A stretch of DNA of 64,000 nucleotides from contig CM062815.1 in the NCBI GenBank assembly GCA_031772625.1, positions 114,956,989-115,020,988 of the forward strand, given 5' to 3'. Position 1 is the stretch's first letter. Every line of letters starts with the position of its first letter. The notes beneath the pieces are model-generated. The model was not told the origin of the DNA. It did not search any database and saw only the letters and a program-made list of their open reading frames with translations. The translations under genes and the position numbers were made by a program. Below are positions 1 to 11,059 of the stretch, one piece after another. Source of the DNA: Pinus tabuliformis (Eukaryota > Streptophyta > Pinopsida > Pinales > Pinaceae).

Positions 1-993
1 CCACCAAATTCAGAACTTCCACTTGGGTTTTGGAAATAACATCCAGAACCTTTCCAACAAGCCCACTTTTGCCTCATTTGGGGACACCTTTAAGTTCTTC
101 AAAAGCAGCTCCAAAGGCACTGTGACGTGTTGGCAGGATCAGGGCGCGACGTGTTGGGCATTTTTCACAGAAATTCACCTACAGCTCAGCAAAACGCAGT
201 TTTGACTGGATTTGACTTTTTGGATAGATTTTGATCCTCCTTGTTGTAAATGATGTAATTCTATGATATTTTTACACTTATTTATCTCTTCTAGAAGATT
301 CATTCATGAGATAGGCAAAAATTTAATGAATGAATTGGTTTCCTAGCTTATAGAGGCAAGTTGTTTTCAACTGCCTAGTTTTTAGTGCTCAGTTTAGAAT
401 TGGTTGAAACAACTCCTAGGATAGTGAGCTCAACCCCTAGAGGCAAGGAAATATGTTAGATTGCCTATATTATGTACTTTCTTGGTCATTTTCATGGTTG
501 GACTCCTGAGGGAGAAAGCTCTATTGTATTACTCATTGTATCTCTGCAATTTGGCAAAGGAAGAAAGACCAGGGTTTTGCAGTCCTTTTTGGGATTCCTG
601 TGGTCACATGTATTGATGTGTGTTTCTCTTTGTACTTGTAAGTTTGTTATGTGAATCATCTCCTTAATTTTCCTTCTGCAAATTAGGCAAATGAAGTGTT
701 AAAGTAGAATTCATGATTGCCATGCTCTGCTTTTAAGTTTGCTTAATATTTATGTTTTCATCTGTCTAAAGAGAACTCTTGAAGGTTTCTTGCTCTCTTT
801 AGCCCCTCACCGGTCATTCCTGTCCATTCACTTAATTCAAAGGCATCAATACAGTCTCCTACCTTGCCCCAAAGAACCCCCTGCAAAAACTGTGTCCAAT
901 CCCCGCACCCAAAATTGCCTTTCCCCGATTTTCCACCAAAATCCTAAAACTTCTCAAATCAAACCTTTTATCAGTTTACTAGCCTAAAATCAG
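1..993. other. Unassigned intergenic sequence
   Basis: No repeat pair, polyprotein motif or RNA gene is recognised here. Short open frames of 60-82 codons (for example 739-987) show no family motif and look like chance. The stretch ends at a TGTTGT at 994, which may be the outer edge of the neighbouring retrotransposon. It does not continue the copia gag found on the other side of that element at 8498, so a deletion or rearrangement at this junction is likely. Confidence 0.4.
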
Positions 994-1952
994 TGTTGTT
1001 TATTGGTTATCTCGCTCGTTGAATATTTTTGCCGAGATAGACCGGAGAGAGCCCTCTCCTGCCCCGTAGGGCTAGCTACGAGGCTAAGTGGTTTGATGTT
1101 GCCTTGAAGTTTACCTCTGTCAGCCTGAGGTGAAATTTCAAGCGCTAACAGGTTCAATAGCCTTCACTGAGGTAGATTCAATCCAACTCATGGATCCAAT
1201 TGATGGGGATATATTGGGGTAATATCAAAGAGAAATGGCTTCTTCCTCTGGTAGCCAACACACGAAAATGAGACAACTTAATACTGAAGTCGTAGTAATT
1301 ATTGAGAGGAGGAAAGAAAGGAGGGAAAAAGATGCATAGGGTTGTAACAAACAAAATCCTAAGCAAAAAATGTTACAGCAGAAAGTGGAATTCGATGGAT
1401 AGGGCTGTAAACAAAACATGATCCTGAACCACAGTTTTCTAGTGAAATGATAGAAATAGAGGTGTGTGAAACAAGGTTTTAGATCAAACATGACATGCGT
1501 ATGATTCTCCACCAAAGCTAACATATATCTGGGCTAATACATGTCCTACAGGTTAATCAAATACACAAGTAAATCTCTAATTTTGCGGGTACTGCAATGC
1601 TAGTGGATAACACATGTAGTTCTGTGATAAGCATAGGTACTGTCTTCTATGGGCAGCTAAGATAAATCCATAGATTGAATAGGAACCAATTGCATTCATT
1701 ATATTATTTCAAAGGAAGAAAAACACATATGAAACGAGATTACGGAGAGGAACATGGTGCACATTAATCATGCTTGGAATCAACATGGAAACGCCATTTA
1801 TCTCAAAGGGTCCAAATAACCAGTTTATACATTCAATCTGATATCAGTGAAGCCCCCATGAATAAACATATTAGAACCAAATGGCATCACAAAACTTAGA
1901 CCTTGCAGATGAGAAATTCTGGAACCAACCAACCTTCCTTAAAGTGTTGCTT

Positions 1953-1966
1953 CCCCTTTTTATAAG
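1953..1966 (-). promoter_or_regulatory. TATA-like box, left LTR
   Basis: The minus strand reads CTTATAAAAAGGGG. The same box is kept in the partner LTR. It would put transcription start roughly 0.9 kb before the LTR's 3' end, a plausible R-U5 length. Confidence 0.4.
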
Positions 1967-2838
1967 AAGAGGGGGAGCTGGAATTACATTTACAAAATAT
2001 CTGAGCCAGAGCCAACTGTATGCTAGACCAGTTGTCTCCCCCTATGTAAGGTTCTATTGCCCAAAATGATTACAATTGGATTCGATCCCTTCCTAGAAAT
2101 AAATAGAAATTAATGAACAGAGAAAGAAAATGGAAAGAGGAAGGAGAAGGTGTCCCCTGTTGTCCCTGTGAAAGTATCTGGTCAAGCCACATCCCAGTCA
2201 TCATGCTCTTTTCTGTTGTTGAGGCAGTTCATTGTCCATTATCCCTTAAATGCTTTCGGCGCCGACTCTGGAGGCATGTTGCAGAATAGTTTTCTCATGA
2301 ATGTGCCCACACCTGGTTTGAATGTGCCATCCCCCATGATTTACTGTCAAAGCTGCTGTCGGGACCGACTCTGTCATTTCAGCCTTAAACGTCCTGTTGA
2401 ATACAATCGGTGCCCTAATCTGCCTGGGGTTGCATATTACAATGTAACAGAGAAGACTCTCGGGCACGGGCTTTTAACACTGCACTAATACGAAAACAGG
2501 CGAGTTTCGACTACCCTTTAGCCCCCATGCTTTTAGCCCCTTTCTGTTTATTCATATCACCTGACCATGGGTTGTGACCGAGCACTTAGCCCTTCATGCA
2601 CTAAGGCTCTCAATTGCTGTCTGGGGGGCCTTTTCTTTATAACTTGAATCGCCTTTGATTTCCCCTTACACCGCACCAGCCAATATCCCGGACGTGAAAT
2701 CTTTATGAAATAGACCGCAATAACTTATCGCATCAAGGGCTTTCTCCTTATCGCAATCACAGTTGGGGAGGAGTATCGACGGAGGAATAAGATTTTACTT
2801 TGTGCGACCGTCAATACCCTGAGGTGACATCATCACTG

Positions 2839-3073
2839 CCACGTGTCACCCTATGACTGGTGACAAGTGTCACCTAGAAATGGCCCAATTTCACCCATGA
2901 AAACGTTGAAACTGAGTGACACGTGTCATCTACCATGTCAACATCCACACTGCCATGTGTCCTCCGTATTACCACGTGTCCTTTGTACTGCCACTTGTCA
3001 TCTTACTTCCACGTCATTGATGACATCAACTTCCATGTTAGCTCTAAGGACCAATCATATGCTGCCACGTGGC
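2839..3073. promoter_or_regulatory. Cluster of G-box/ABRE-like CACGTG motifs in LTR
   Basis: CACGTG occurs at 2840-2845, 2920-2925 (inside the palindrome GACACGTGTC), 2973-2978 and 3066-3071 (inside GCCACGTGGC). Related ACGTCA and CACTTGTC words lie between them. In the partner LTR the palindrome is intact at 7601-7610 and a second copy at about 7636-7645, while others have decayed. In plants such words bind bZIP and bHLH factors. They lie in the U3 part of the LTR. Confidence 0.45.
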
Positions 3074-3384
3074 CCACCGGTGGAGAGAGAAAAAGGCTCG
3101 TCTGGCCCTATTTTCAAATGCATTTCCTTTGTAAATAAATTTTGGCCCTCCCCAATGATGTAACACTAAATTGCAAGATCAGCGGTTTACAATATTTTGG
3201 AGCAGTGACCCTTGCCGATCGCTAATAGCCGATAACCCAAAGCCATCGATTGTTGATCGCTGTACCGCCATGTGGAGGAGAGAGAAGGGGGTGACCCGAC
3301 CTTGGTTTTTTCATGATTTTCCTTTGTAAACAATTTTTTTTTCGGCCTCCTTGACGATGTACCGCTATATCGCAAGGTTTTGGA

Positions 3385-3570
3385 ACGTGCGGGACTATGA
3401 TGTTGCGGGATGCAGGATCGCGGTATTGCAATATAATGGTATTGCAGAACCTGCGGGATTGCGGGACTTTGGGATTGTGGGATGTGGGACTACAGGATCA
3501 CGGGACTATGGGACTGCGGGATCGCGGGACTGCGAGATCATGGGACTGCGGAACTGCGGGATGTTGGATT
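3385..3570 (+). repeat. Guanine-rich short tandem repeat in left LTR
   Basis: This is a degenerate repeat of about 8-10 bases on the theme GCGGGACT. A diverged counterpart lies at about 8050-8210 in the right LTR. Within it, 3502-3528 has four GGG runs separated by 5-base loops, which meets the usual G-quadruplex pattern. The G-rich strand is antisense to the element. Confidence 0.6.
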
Positions 3571-4092
3571 GTGATTTGCCCCTGGACCTCTGATTTCGAT
3601 TTTCCTTGCTCCTTTAGTGTTTTCTATTTTTTTTTCTAGCTTTCCCAAGGGTAACTTCAACATGCTATAACTTCTTCTCTAGGAGTCCATTTTTGGACTT
3701 CCATATACCATTGGAAATATATTTCCGAGAACTAGGAAATGGAGAGGGTCTGATTAAGTTATGATAGCTTATATGGCTCAAAAATTAGCATCAAACTTCA
3801 CTGCTATTTGGCATTTGAAGCAACTAATGACTGATACAACAGTAAGTGACAACATTGGCTCCTACCAGGGATAGTGCCTTGCTGACAAGGTGTTGAGAAC
3901 CTGCAAAACAATATCCTTCACCATTGGGCATGGAGTCAGTAATAAATAAATCTTTGTAATCAACAAAATATCCATGGGACTTTCCTCCTTAATCTAAAAT
4001 GCAAAAATAAAAATTCTAACAACTAAAAAGTAAATGCTCAGCTGGTGAGCTTATTTATGTACATTCCTACTTATGCACAAAGCTTAATTCAA

Positions 4093-4500
4093 CTAAGTAT
4101 GTTCAACCCTCCAATGGAGCCAGGCTAGCATTAGAGTATTGGACCATATGCCTTCATACTGCTGAAAAAGAAAGATACAAATAAGCATGCACCATGAAAA
4201 ATCAGCAAATGAAGAACCTGATACATGCTGTTGAAACAACCTTTGTTGCTGGCTTAAGAATAGGCTCATGTACTCAGCCACAGGGTCATGGAATAGGCAA
4301 GGAAAGTTTGCAGCTACCTTAATTTCATAAGTAGTCTGCTGACCAATATCCTCTTGGCCAGGGCAGCCACAAACACCTTTCAGCTCCTCAACTTCCTTTT
4401 CAAGAAAACATGCCCGTTGATTTTTTACTGCCCAGTTTTCAATGGGACAAATGTCTTGGAAATATGCAACAAACTCTTTGCTATCAAAACTATAAGTCAT
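4093..4500 (-). CDS. Hypothetical 135-codon frame downstream of gag
   Basis: An open frame follows gag within the same element. Its first 70 residues (including EKEVEELKGVCGCPGQEDIG and a later EYMSLFLSQQQ) look composition-wise like real protein. The last 40 are hydrophobic and then lose any protein-like character. I do not recognise a family. It could be the remains of a gag C-terminal extension, a captured host exon or chance. Nothing shows that it is expressed. Confidence 0.25.
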   Translation of the reverse strand: MTYSFDSKEFVAYFQDICPIENWAVKNQRACFLEKEVEELKGVCGCPGQEDIGQQTTYEIKVAANFPCLFHDPVAEYMSLFLSQQQRLFQQHVSGSSFADFSWCMLICIFLFQQYEGIWSNTLMLAWLHWRVEHT

Positions 4501-4540
4501 AAATTAGAGGATCTGTTGATAATTATTGGTAGGAATCTTT

Positions 4541-5395
4541 TTACAACAATTCAGCTTTGGGCTCTTCTTGAAAAACTTGTTGTTGAGAGCTTTCTCCCCA
4601 CTTACTGGTAAACAAATCCTTCTGCACCTTCATGACCATTTCATCCTCCTCTGAATCATATGAATCATAGATTGGAGGAGATCCTTGATCCTTCTCTCCA
4701 TGTGAAAGATATGCATCATGGACTGGAGCCTCTTTGCTGACCTCCTGATGGGCCTCTTCTTCTTGTTTAGCTTCCCATAACTGGGAGTATGGTAGCTTTG
4801 CCTCACTTGACTCTCCATCAGATTTATATTCATCATAAGAAGGAGAAACATTAGACTCAACTGAATAATCCCTCTGAGAGTTTATTGGAAGCTCAATGGT
4901 GTTTCCTTCTTCTCTTTCTTTCTCATGGGGAGATTCTTCTTGATGTGAGTAGATATCTTCTTGGAATGAGCTCTCACATACATCTTCAGCAGGGTTATTT
5001 ACCTCGGGAATATCTTCATCATTACAAAGTGTGCAACAATCTTCAAATAGAGCATTCAGTGGATAAAATCTTTTGAAATATTGATAGAATGTTGTATGAA
5101 AACATTTCAAAGAAGATATGCTACAACGAGGTATCGTTTTAAACCAAACTCTAGCATCCTCATCTAAAGACCACTTGAACAACTTCATTTGTACATCTTC
5201 AAGAAAAATACCTTGTTGCTCCATGCATTCGTGAAAGTCTTTGAGGTGTTTGTCAGGTCTTCTCTCTGTGTTCCCACTGAATCTAGGCAAATAGGAATTC
5301 CACTCATGACATGCAGGGACGTGATTGGGATAACCAACAATAGAAGAGAAATCTAGTGGGGCAAATTGGTTGGCCAGGAATGCAGGAAGGGCCAT
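4541..5395 (-). CDS. Retrotransposon gag, Ty3/gypsy Tat/Athila-like
   Basis: This is a 284-codon open frame starting MALPAFLANQFAPLDF, the usual opening of this gag group. Residues about 45-115 form the retrotransposon gag domain: an EDVQMKLFKWSL helix, then DEDARVWFKTIP and SISSLKCFHTTFYQYF. The C-terminal half is very acidic and rich in Glu and Ser, with no zinc knuckle. Gag would form the cytoplasmic particle. No protease or polymerase frame follows. It is unusual for an old element that the whole frame stays open. The ATG at 5395 is chosen because it matches the family N terminus. Confidence 0.75.
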   Translation of the reverse strand: MALPAFLANQFAPLDFSSIVGYPNHVPACHEWNSYLPRFSGNTERRPDKHLKDFHECMEQQGIFLEDVQMKLFKWSLDEDARVWFKTIPRCSISSLKCFHTTFYQYFKRFYPLNALFEDCCTLCNDEDIPEVNNPAEDVCESSFQEDIYSHQEESPHEKEREEGNTIELPINSQRDYSVESNVSPSYDEYKSDGESSEAKLPYSQLWEAKQEEEAHQEVSKEAPVHDAYLSHGEKDQGSPPIYDSYDSEEDEMVMKVQKDLFTSKWGESSQQQVFQEEPKAELL

Positions 5396-5622
5396 CTTGA
5401 AAACCTCCCTATGTGATTGATTGCAGCTTCAAAAGTAGGGAAAGTTTTGGGCTTCTGTAGCATCTGAGTGAGTATGGGGCTGCTTGAAATCCGGGATGAT
5501 CAAATAGAGATAGGGACAGTGGAGTCGTCAAGGTGAGAGATCTTCAACCCACACTTCCCTTGCTCACCTAACAAGGGAAATGTAAAACTTTGTTGTACCC
5601 AAGGAAAAATATTCTAATCCAT

Positions 5623-5640
5623 TCCCCGACAACAATACCA
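5623..5640 (-). other. Degenerate tRNA-Asp primer-binding site
   Basis: The plus strand reads TCCCCGACAACAATACCA. The plant tRNA-Asp 3' end is TCCCCGGCAACGGCGCCA, so 13 of 18 positions match and all five differences are transitions, as expected from cytosine-methylation decay. It sits six bases inside the LTR edge at 5647. A tRNA-Asp primer is typical of Tat and Athila lineages. Confidence 0.7.
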
Positions 5641-6635
5641 GAAAGATGTTGTCACTTCAAATCGCACTAGCAGCACAGGTGCTGTCGAAGAGATAAAATC
5701 CCCCTAGAGACATCCTCTAGGTTGATTGTAGACCAGTGCCTAGGACATCTTAAGTAGAGGAGTGCATGGAAGATTATCTGTGAGGGGTTATCATCACTCC
5801 AATTGTCACTTAAAAAGGTAATAGGAGGGGCTTGGTTCAATAAGCCTTCACTAAGGTAGATTCAAGCCAACTCATGGATCCAAATGATGGGGGTACATTG
5901 GGGTAATCTCAAAGAGAAATGGCTTCTTCCTCTGGTGGAAGACACATGGAAATGAGACGGGTTAAAATTGAAGTTGTAGTAATGATGGAGAGGAGAAAGG
6001 AAGGAGGGAAAAATATGCATAGGGATGTAACAAACATAATCCTAAGCAACAATGTTCCAATAGAAAGTGGAATTCGATGGATAGGGTTGTAAACAACACA
6101 GGATCCTAAACCACGATTTTCTAGTGGAATGATAGAAATAAAGGTGTGCGGAAGAAGGTTTCAGATCAAACATGACATGGGTTTATTCTTCTCTGCAAAG
6201 CTAACGTAGATCTGGGCTAATAAAGGTCCTACAGGTTAATCAAATACACAAGTAAATATGTAATTTTACAGGTACTGCAATGCTAGTGAATAACACATGT
6301 AGGTTTGTGATAAGCACAGGTACTGTCTTCTATGAGAAGCTAAGATAAATCCATAGATTGAAGAGGAACCAACTGCATTCATTATACTATTTCAAAGGAA
6401 GAAAAACATAGATGAAATGAGATTACCGAGAGGAACATGCTGCACATTAATCATGCTTGGAATCAACAGGGAAACACCATTTATCTCAAAGGGTCCAAAT
6501 AACTAGTCCATACATTCAGCACGATATCAGTGAAGCCCCCATGAATAAACATATTAGAACCAAATGGAATCACAGAACTCAGACCCTACGGGTGAGAAAT
6601 TCTAGAACCGACCAACCTGCCTTAAAGTGTTGCTT

Positions 6636-6650
6636 CCCCCTTTTTATAAG
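6636..6650 (-). promoter_or_regulatory. TATA-like box, right LTR
   Basis: The minus strand reads CTTATAAAAAGGGGG. It is the conserved counterpart of 1953-1966 and lies in the LTR that would drive the element, upstream of the primer site and gag in the minus direction. Confidence 0.45.
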
Positions 6651-8049
6651 AAGAGGGGGAGCTGGAATTACAGTTTACAAAATATCTCAGCTAGTGCTAG
6701 CTGACTCGGCATATGTAAGGTGATATTGCCCAAAATGATTACAATAAGGATTTGATCCCTTCTTGAAAATAAACATAAATTAATTAACAGAGAAAGAAAA
6801 TGGAAAGAGGAAGGAGCAAGTGTCCCTCTACTGTCCCTGTGAAGGTCTTTGGTCAAGCCAAATCATAGTTATCATGCTCTTTTCTGCTGCTGAGGCAGTT
6901 CACTGTCCATTCTCCCTTAAATGCTTTCGACATCGACTCTTGATGCGTGTTGCAGAATAGTTTTCTCATGAATGCGCCCACACCTGGTTTTAATGCGCCA
7001 TCCCCCATGATTTACTAAACTATTAAGTTGTTGTCGTGACCGACTCTGTCATTTCAACCTTAAACGTCTTGTTGAACGCAATCAGTGCCCTGATCTGCCT
7101 GGGGTTGTGTATTACAGTGTAACAGAGAAGACTCTCAGGCATAGGCTTTTAAAAATGCACTACTGTGAAAATAGTTGAGTTTCAACTTCCCTTTAGCCCC
7201 CATGCTTTCAACCCCTTCCTGTTTATTCATATCACCTGATCGTGGACTGTGACCGATTGCTTAGCCCTTTGGGTGCTAAGGCGCTCAACTACTGTCTGGG
7301 GGGGGATTTTCCTTTATAACTTGAATCACCTTTGATTTCACCTTACATTGCACCGACCGATATCCTAGATGTGAAATATTTATGAAATAGACTACAATAA
7401 CTTATCGCATTCGGGGGCTTTCTCCTTGTCACAATCACAGTCAGGGAGGAGTATCGACAGAGGAATAAGCTTTTACTTCATGTGATTTCCAATCGTCGAT
7501 ACCCCCGGGTGACGTCATCGCTGCCACGTTACCCTGTGAGTGGTGACATGTGTCACCCAAAAATGGCCCCATTTCACCCTTGAAAACGCTGAAACTGAGT
7601 GACACGTGTCATCTACCACATCAGCATCTATACTACCACGTGTCCTCCATACTACCACTTTTCATCCATACTGCCACATCATTGATGATGTCAGCTTCCA
7701 TGTCAGCTTTGAGGACCAATCATATGTCGCCACATGGCCCCCTGGAGGAGAGAGAAAAAGGCCTTCCCGGCCCTATTTTCGCATGCATTTCCTTTGTAAA
7801 TAAATTTTGGCCCTCCTCGATGATGTAACACTAAATCGCAAGATCAATGTTTTACAATGTTTTGGAGTGGTGACCCTTGCCGATCGTTGATAGCCGATAA
7901 CCCAAAGCCACTGATCAGCAATCGCCGTATCGCCATGTGGAGAGGAGAGAAAGGGGCGACTCTGCCTTGGTTTTTTCATGCTTTTCCTTTGTAAATTATT
8001 TTTTGGCCTCCCCAGCGATTTACTGCTATATCGCAAATTGATGATAATG

Positions 8050-8210
8050 GAAGGTTTTGGAGTGTGCAAGGCTACTATGTTGCAGGATGCAAGATTGTGG
8101 TACTATGATATAGCGGTATTGCAGGATGCGGTATGCGGGACCTGCGAGATCGTGGGACTGTGGGATTGCAGGACTACAGGACTGCGAGACTATAGGACTA
8201 TGGGATGTGC
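8050..8210 (+). repeat. Guanine-rich short tandem repeat in right LTR
   Basis: Counterpart of 3385-3570 with the same GGGACT-like words but fewer intact GGG runs, mostly by G-to-A changes. Confidence 0.55.
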
Positions 8211-8497
8211 GATTTCGATTTTCCCCTGGACCTCCGATGAAATTTTCCTTGCTCCTTTGGTGTTTTCTCTTTGTTTTCCATCTTTCCCAAGGGTAACTTC
8301 AACATCTTCTAACTTCTGCTCTAGGAGTCCATTTTTGGACTTCCATATACCATTAGAAATCTCTTTCTCAGCACTAGGAAATGGAGAGGGTCTGATTAAG
8401 CTTTGATGACTTCTAATGGCTCAAAACTTAGCATCAAACTTCACTGCTATTTGGCATTTGAAGCAACTAATGACTAATAAAGCAGTGAGTGACAACA

Positions 8498-8900
8498 CAG
8501 TCACAGACAAATGGAAAGTATTTGTCCAGAGTATCCTATGTAGAGAGAAATTGTCAGATTGGGAAGGGTTGTGGGCCTCTCTTCAATAGGAAGAGATGAG
8601 GCAAGACTTAGTTAAGTACAAACTTGATAGCAGCAGCAACAGTGGGACAAAGCCCAAGGAGGAGGAGGAGACTGCAGCCCTTGCATCAAAGGGTAGCAGG
8701 AGCAGCGGAGGCAGAAGAAGGATGTCTCAAAGATCAAATGTTTCCAGTGTGGTGAATTTGGTCACTGCGCTACACAGTTTCTTCTCAAGAAGAAGGACAA
8801 GGATGAGAAACATGATCTACAGGCTATAACTGCAAAGATCGACGAGGAGGAATTTGCCATGGTTTCCCAGATACCTCTAGGGGAAAGGTGGGGTGATCTA
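8498..8900 (+). pseudogene. Ty1/copia gag fragment, frameshifted
   Basis: Translated pieces read VFVQSILCREKLSDWEGLWASLQ in one stretch, then EEMRQDLVKYKLDSS and TKPKEEEETAALASKG. After a frame change near 8715 comes the zinc knuckle CFQCGEFGHCATQF (8739-8780). This is the C-terminal half of a copia gag. The last knuckle cysteine is replaced by Phe, and there are an in-frame stop after WASLQ and a frameshift. The N-terminal part is missing because the fragment starts exactly at the edge of the neighbouring Tat-type element. A DEEEFAM-like tail near 8860 matches what follows the knuckle in copia gags. Confidence 0.75.
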
Positions 8901-9446
8901 GTACTATAGTTCGAAAGAACCATAGATGGGCAAGATCCTTGAGGAGTCCACCTCTTGGATCAAGACCTTACTATGGGAGCCCATAGTCAGAAGTAGCAGG
9001 ATGAACCTACGTCAGGTGGTGTAGTCACGTGCCAGAGTAACAAATGAAATGGATAGTAACAGTTAGATACTGAGCAACGCAGAGCTAGTGTTGGCAGCAG
9101 TGTAGTTGGCATAGAGCAGAGTTAGAAGAAGCATAGAGACTTTAGTGGTAGTGCATAGTGTAGAAACAGTTAGAACTCGGACGATGGATGCATCATACTG
9201 AACACTGTTGGTTCAATATTTTGGATGTTTTTCCACTGCAGATGTTGCAGAAGGCAGTAGCAGAAGTTGGAGTAGAGTTGCAATGCAGATGTAGTTGGCA
9301 GTAGCATGCAGAGTCAACAGCAACATGGATGCAGTATTTGCGCAGTAGTTGGTGGGCAGTGATGTTAGACATCAACAACGTAGAGAGAGATGTTACAGAG
9401 TCAAGGTGATGCTTCAGCAGGTTGCATTACTAGAGCACATTCCTCG
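8901..9446 (+). other. Decayed interior of copia remnant, no pol
   Basis: This stretch joins the gag fragment to the LTR at 9458. It has repeated AGTTAGAAG, GCAGTAG and TTGGCAG words but no readable protease, integrase or reverse transcriptase. The element therefore lost its pol, or the copy was always a short derivative. Confidence 0.4.
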
Positions 9447-9457
9447 CTAAGAGGGAG
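9447..9457 (+). other. Polypurine tract of copia remnant
   Basis: GCTAAGAGGGAG directly precedes the TGTTGATTT LTR start at 9458, the usual place for plus-strand priming. It shows that the following LTR is a 3' LTR. Confidence 0.6.
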
Positions 9458-10588
9458 TGTTGATTTACGGTAGGATCAGATGTGCTCTATGCCTCAAAAT
9501 TTGCAGGGAGTCTAGGACACATGTATTCCAGAATACCTAGAAATCCTTTTGGGAAATTCCACTTGGAGACAGTTTTATTAAAATAATTAATTATTTTTAA
9601 TGAATTCCTAATTCTAAACTTAGGAAATTAAAATAATTAAAGGGTATTAATTAAACTGGGGGTGAAACTTCTAGAAGTAGATGAGGATCAAGTCAAAATG
9701 ATCTGAGCCATTGATTAGAATGTAATTTGGGCCGTTGATTGATAAATGAGAGGATTATAAGAAGATGCTTGATGGGAATTTGGAAAACACATCAAGTGAG
9801 AGATCAGAGATCGATTTTCTCAACAGAGCAGCCAAACAATTGTCGGAGAGGTCATCGAGGAGATTTCTTGCAGTGAGGGGTAGGGATAGTTTTTTTGGAG
9901 GAAGTTTTCCTAATTCGAAGAGTGCAAGGCAAAGAGGGCAAAGAATAGTCCAGAGAGGTAGCACAGTGCCACGCAGAGCTATGTTGTGGCAGCGTAGAGC
10001 TTTAGAGGGAGTCTGTATTTCTACTAAGGAACAGTTGGGATCAAGTTCCGGAGTCGGTGTGTGAGACCGAGAGGACAAAGGTGGAAGTTTCTAGTGAGTA
10101 GAAGATGAAGAGGAGGTGCAGAACAGTCCTAGTAAAAGTGACATAGTAGCTGCGTAGGTGTGATGCAGTGTTGTGACTGCACAAAAGCTCATCTCAAGTG
10201 TAGATCAATACCAGATTTTCTAGTGACAGGGTGAGATCATCTCACTATATTTTTCTCTAGTTTGATCTATGTATAGGGTTTCCAGTTTGGGCATCCGAAT
10301 AATTGTATTCATAAACTACTTCATAATAATACAAACCCTCAATTGCTGCATCGGTTTTCCTGCATTGGGATTTTCCGGGGACATTTGTCCAAAAACAACG
10401 GTGTCACTTGTGTGTGCTATTTCTTTCTTGCTCAGTACTTGTTTCTGCATATAATTTAATTAGTGAAGGTTACAGTTGTATTTACTTCGATATTTACAGT
10501 GTAACGCAATAAATAACTTGCATGAATTAACAAGTAGGAGAAATATCAGTTTGCTGTAGTAGGGAATTTGGGTCTCCAAATTTTCACA
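9458..10588 (+). repeat. Copia LTR (3' LTR), same family as 16173-17348
   Basis: It starts TGTTGATTT and ends AATTTTCACA, and is alignable end to end with 16173-17348. Shared landmarks are the early TGTGCTCTA..GCCTCAAA segment, a TATA-like GATTATAAGAAG near 9754, and a late block around 10347-10412 with CATCGGTTTTCCTGCATTGG then CATTTGTCCAAAAA. The gag fragment and polypurine tract to its left make it the 3' LTR. The open frames at 9755-10078 and 9765-10064 lie inside it and are not genes. Confidence 0.75.
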
Positions 10589-11059
10589 CTTTAATGAGTG
10601 TAAGAGAGTTTAAGAGCATTAATGAGAGTGTAAGAGAACATTATTGATAGGCATGATTGAGTGACTTGAATTTCTTTTCAATAATAATATAATAGTATCA
10701 TAATAATAATAATGATAATATTAATGATAAAATTATAATTCGAGATTGAACTATTAGGATTGATTAATGATAAAAAGTGATTTTTCATCAACAAAACTTA
10801 ATATCCAATTGATGGAATGTGATTCACTATATTGAGACTTTCTAATTTTAGACTTTCCATTTCTAGATTTCCTATTTTTAGAAATTCAGTCGTGAGTTGC
10901 CAAATTTTCAAAATATCTTTGCTTTCTCTGCTCATTTTTTTTCATCTCTGTTATGCATCATCTGGAACAATGATGTCTCACTCTAATGAAGAAGAATCAT
11001 CATAGGGGAGATTCATCCATCACCTTATATTCACTTGGGGGGATTACTACTTTCCAACA
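10589..11059. other. AT-rich spacer
   Basis: It contains an ATAATAATA-type low-complexity stretch (about 10680-10735). A segment at about 10840-10905 (TTTCTA and ATTTTTAGAAATTC words, then TGCCAAATTTTCA) resembles 14835-14895. That resemblance suggests both are remnants of the copia element whose pol lies between them. No gene is seen. Confidence 0.4.

Larger units (their letters stand above)
994..3854 (-). repeat. Left (3') LTR of the Tat-type element
   Basis: This pairs with 5647-8497 over most of its length, with many substitutions, so the insertion is old. The inner edge at 3854 is GTGACAACA on the plus strand. A weak purine-rich stretch on the minus strand (3855-3870) precedes it and may be the polypurine tract. 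Inside are a TATA-like box, a cluster of CACGTG motifs and a guanine-rich short repeat, described separately. Confidence 0.75.
994..8497 (-). mobile_element. Non-autonomous gag-only Ty3/gypsy element, Tat/Athila type
   Basis: Two direct repeats (994-3854 and 5647-8497) flank a 1.8-kb interior. Read on the minus strand the LTR starts TGTTGTCACT at 8497 and ends AGTGACAACA at 5647. A tRNA-Asp-like primer site lies six bases inside it. The interior carries one gag frame (4541-5395) and no protease, reverse transcriptase or integrase, so mobility would need enzymes from a related element. Clear homology of the left LTR begins only near 1150; the TGTTGT at 994 would give matching LTR lengths (2861 and 2851 bp), but 994-1150 is poorly alignable. 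Flanking pentamers ATCAG and CAGTC do not form a clean target duplication. The right flank is inside a copia gag. Confidence 0.75.
5647..8497 (-). repeat. Right (5') LTR of the Tat-type element
   Basis: Direct repeat partner of 994-3854. It begins on the plus strand with TGTTGTCACT (5647-5656) and ends with GTGACAACA (8489-8497), giving an inverted terminal repeat of about 10 bp. The primer-binding site lies immediately to its left, so transcription would run leftwards from this LTR. Confidence 0.75.

Noticed and set aside
989-993. ATCAG/CAGTC as target duplication of the 994-8497 element
   Set aside because: Only CAG is shared and it is out of register; not a true duplication.
9755-10078. 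Frames of 107 and 99 codons on opposite strands
   Set aside because: Within a copia LTR; the second copy of that LTR does not preserve either frame.
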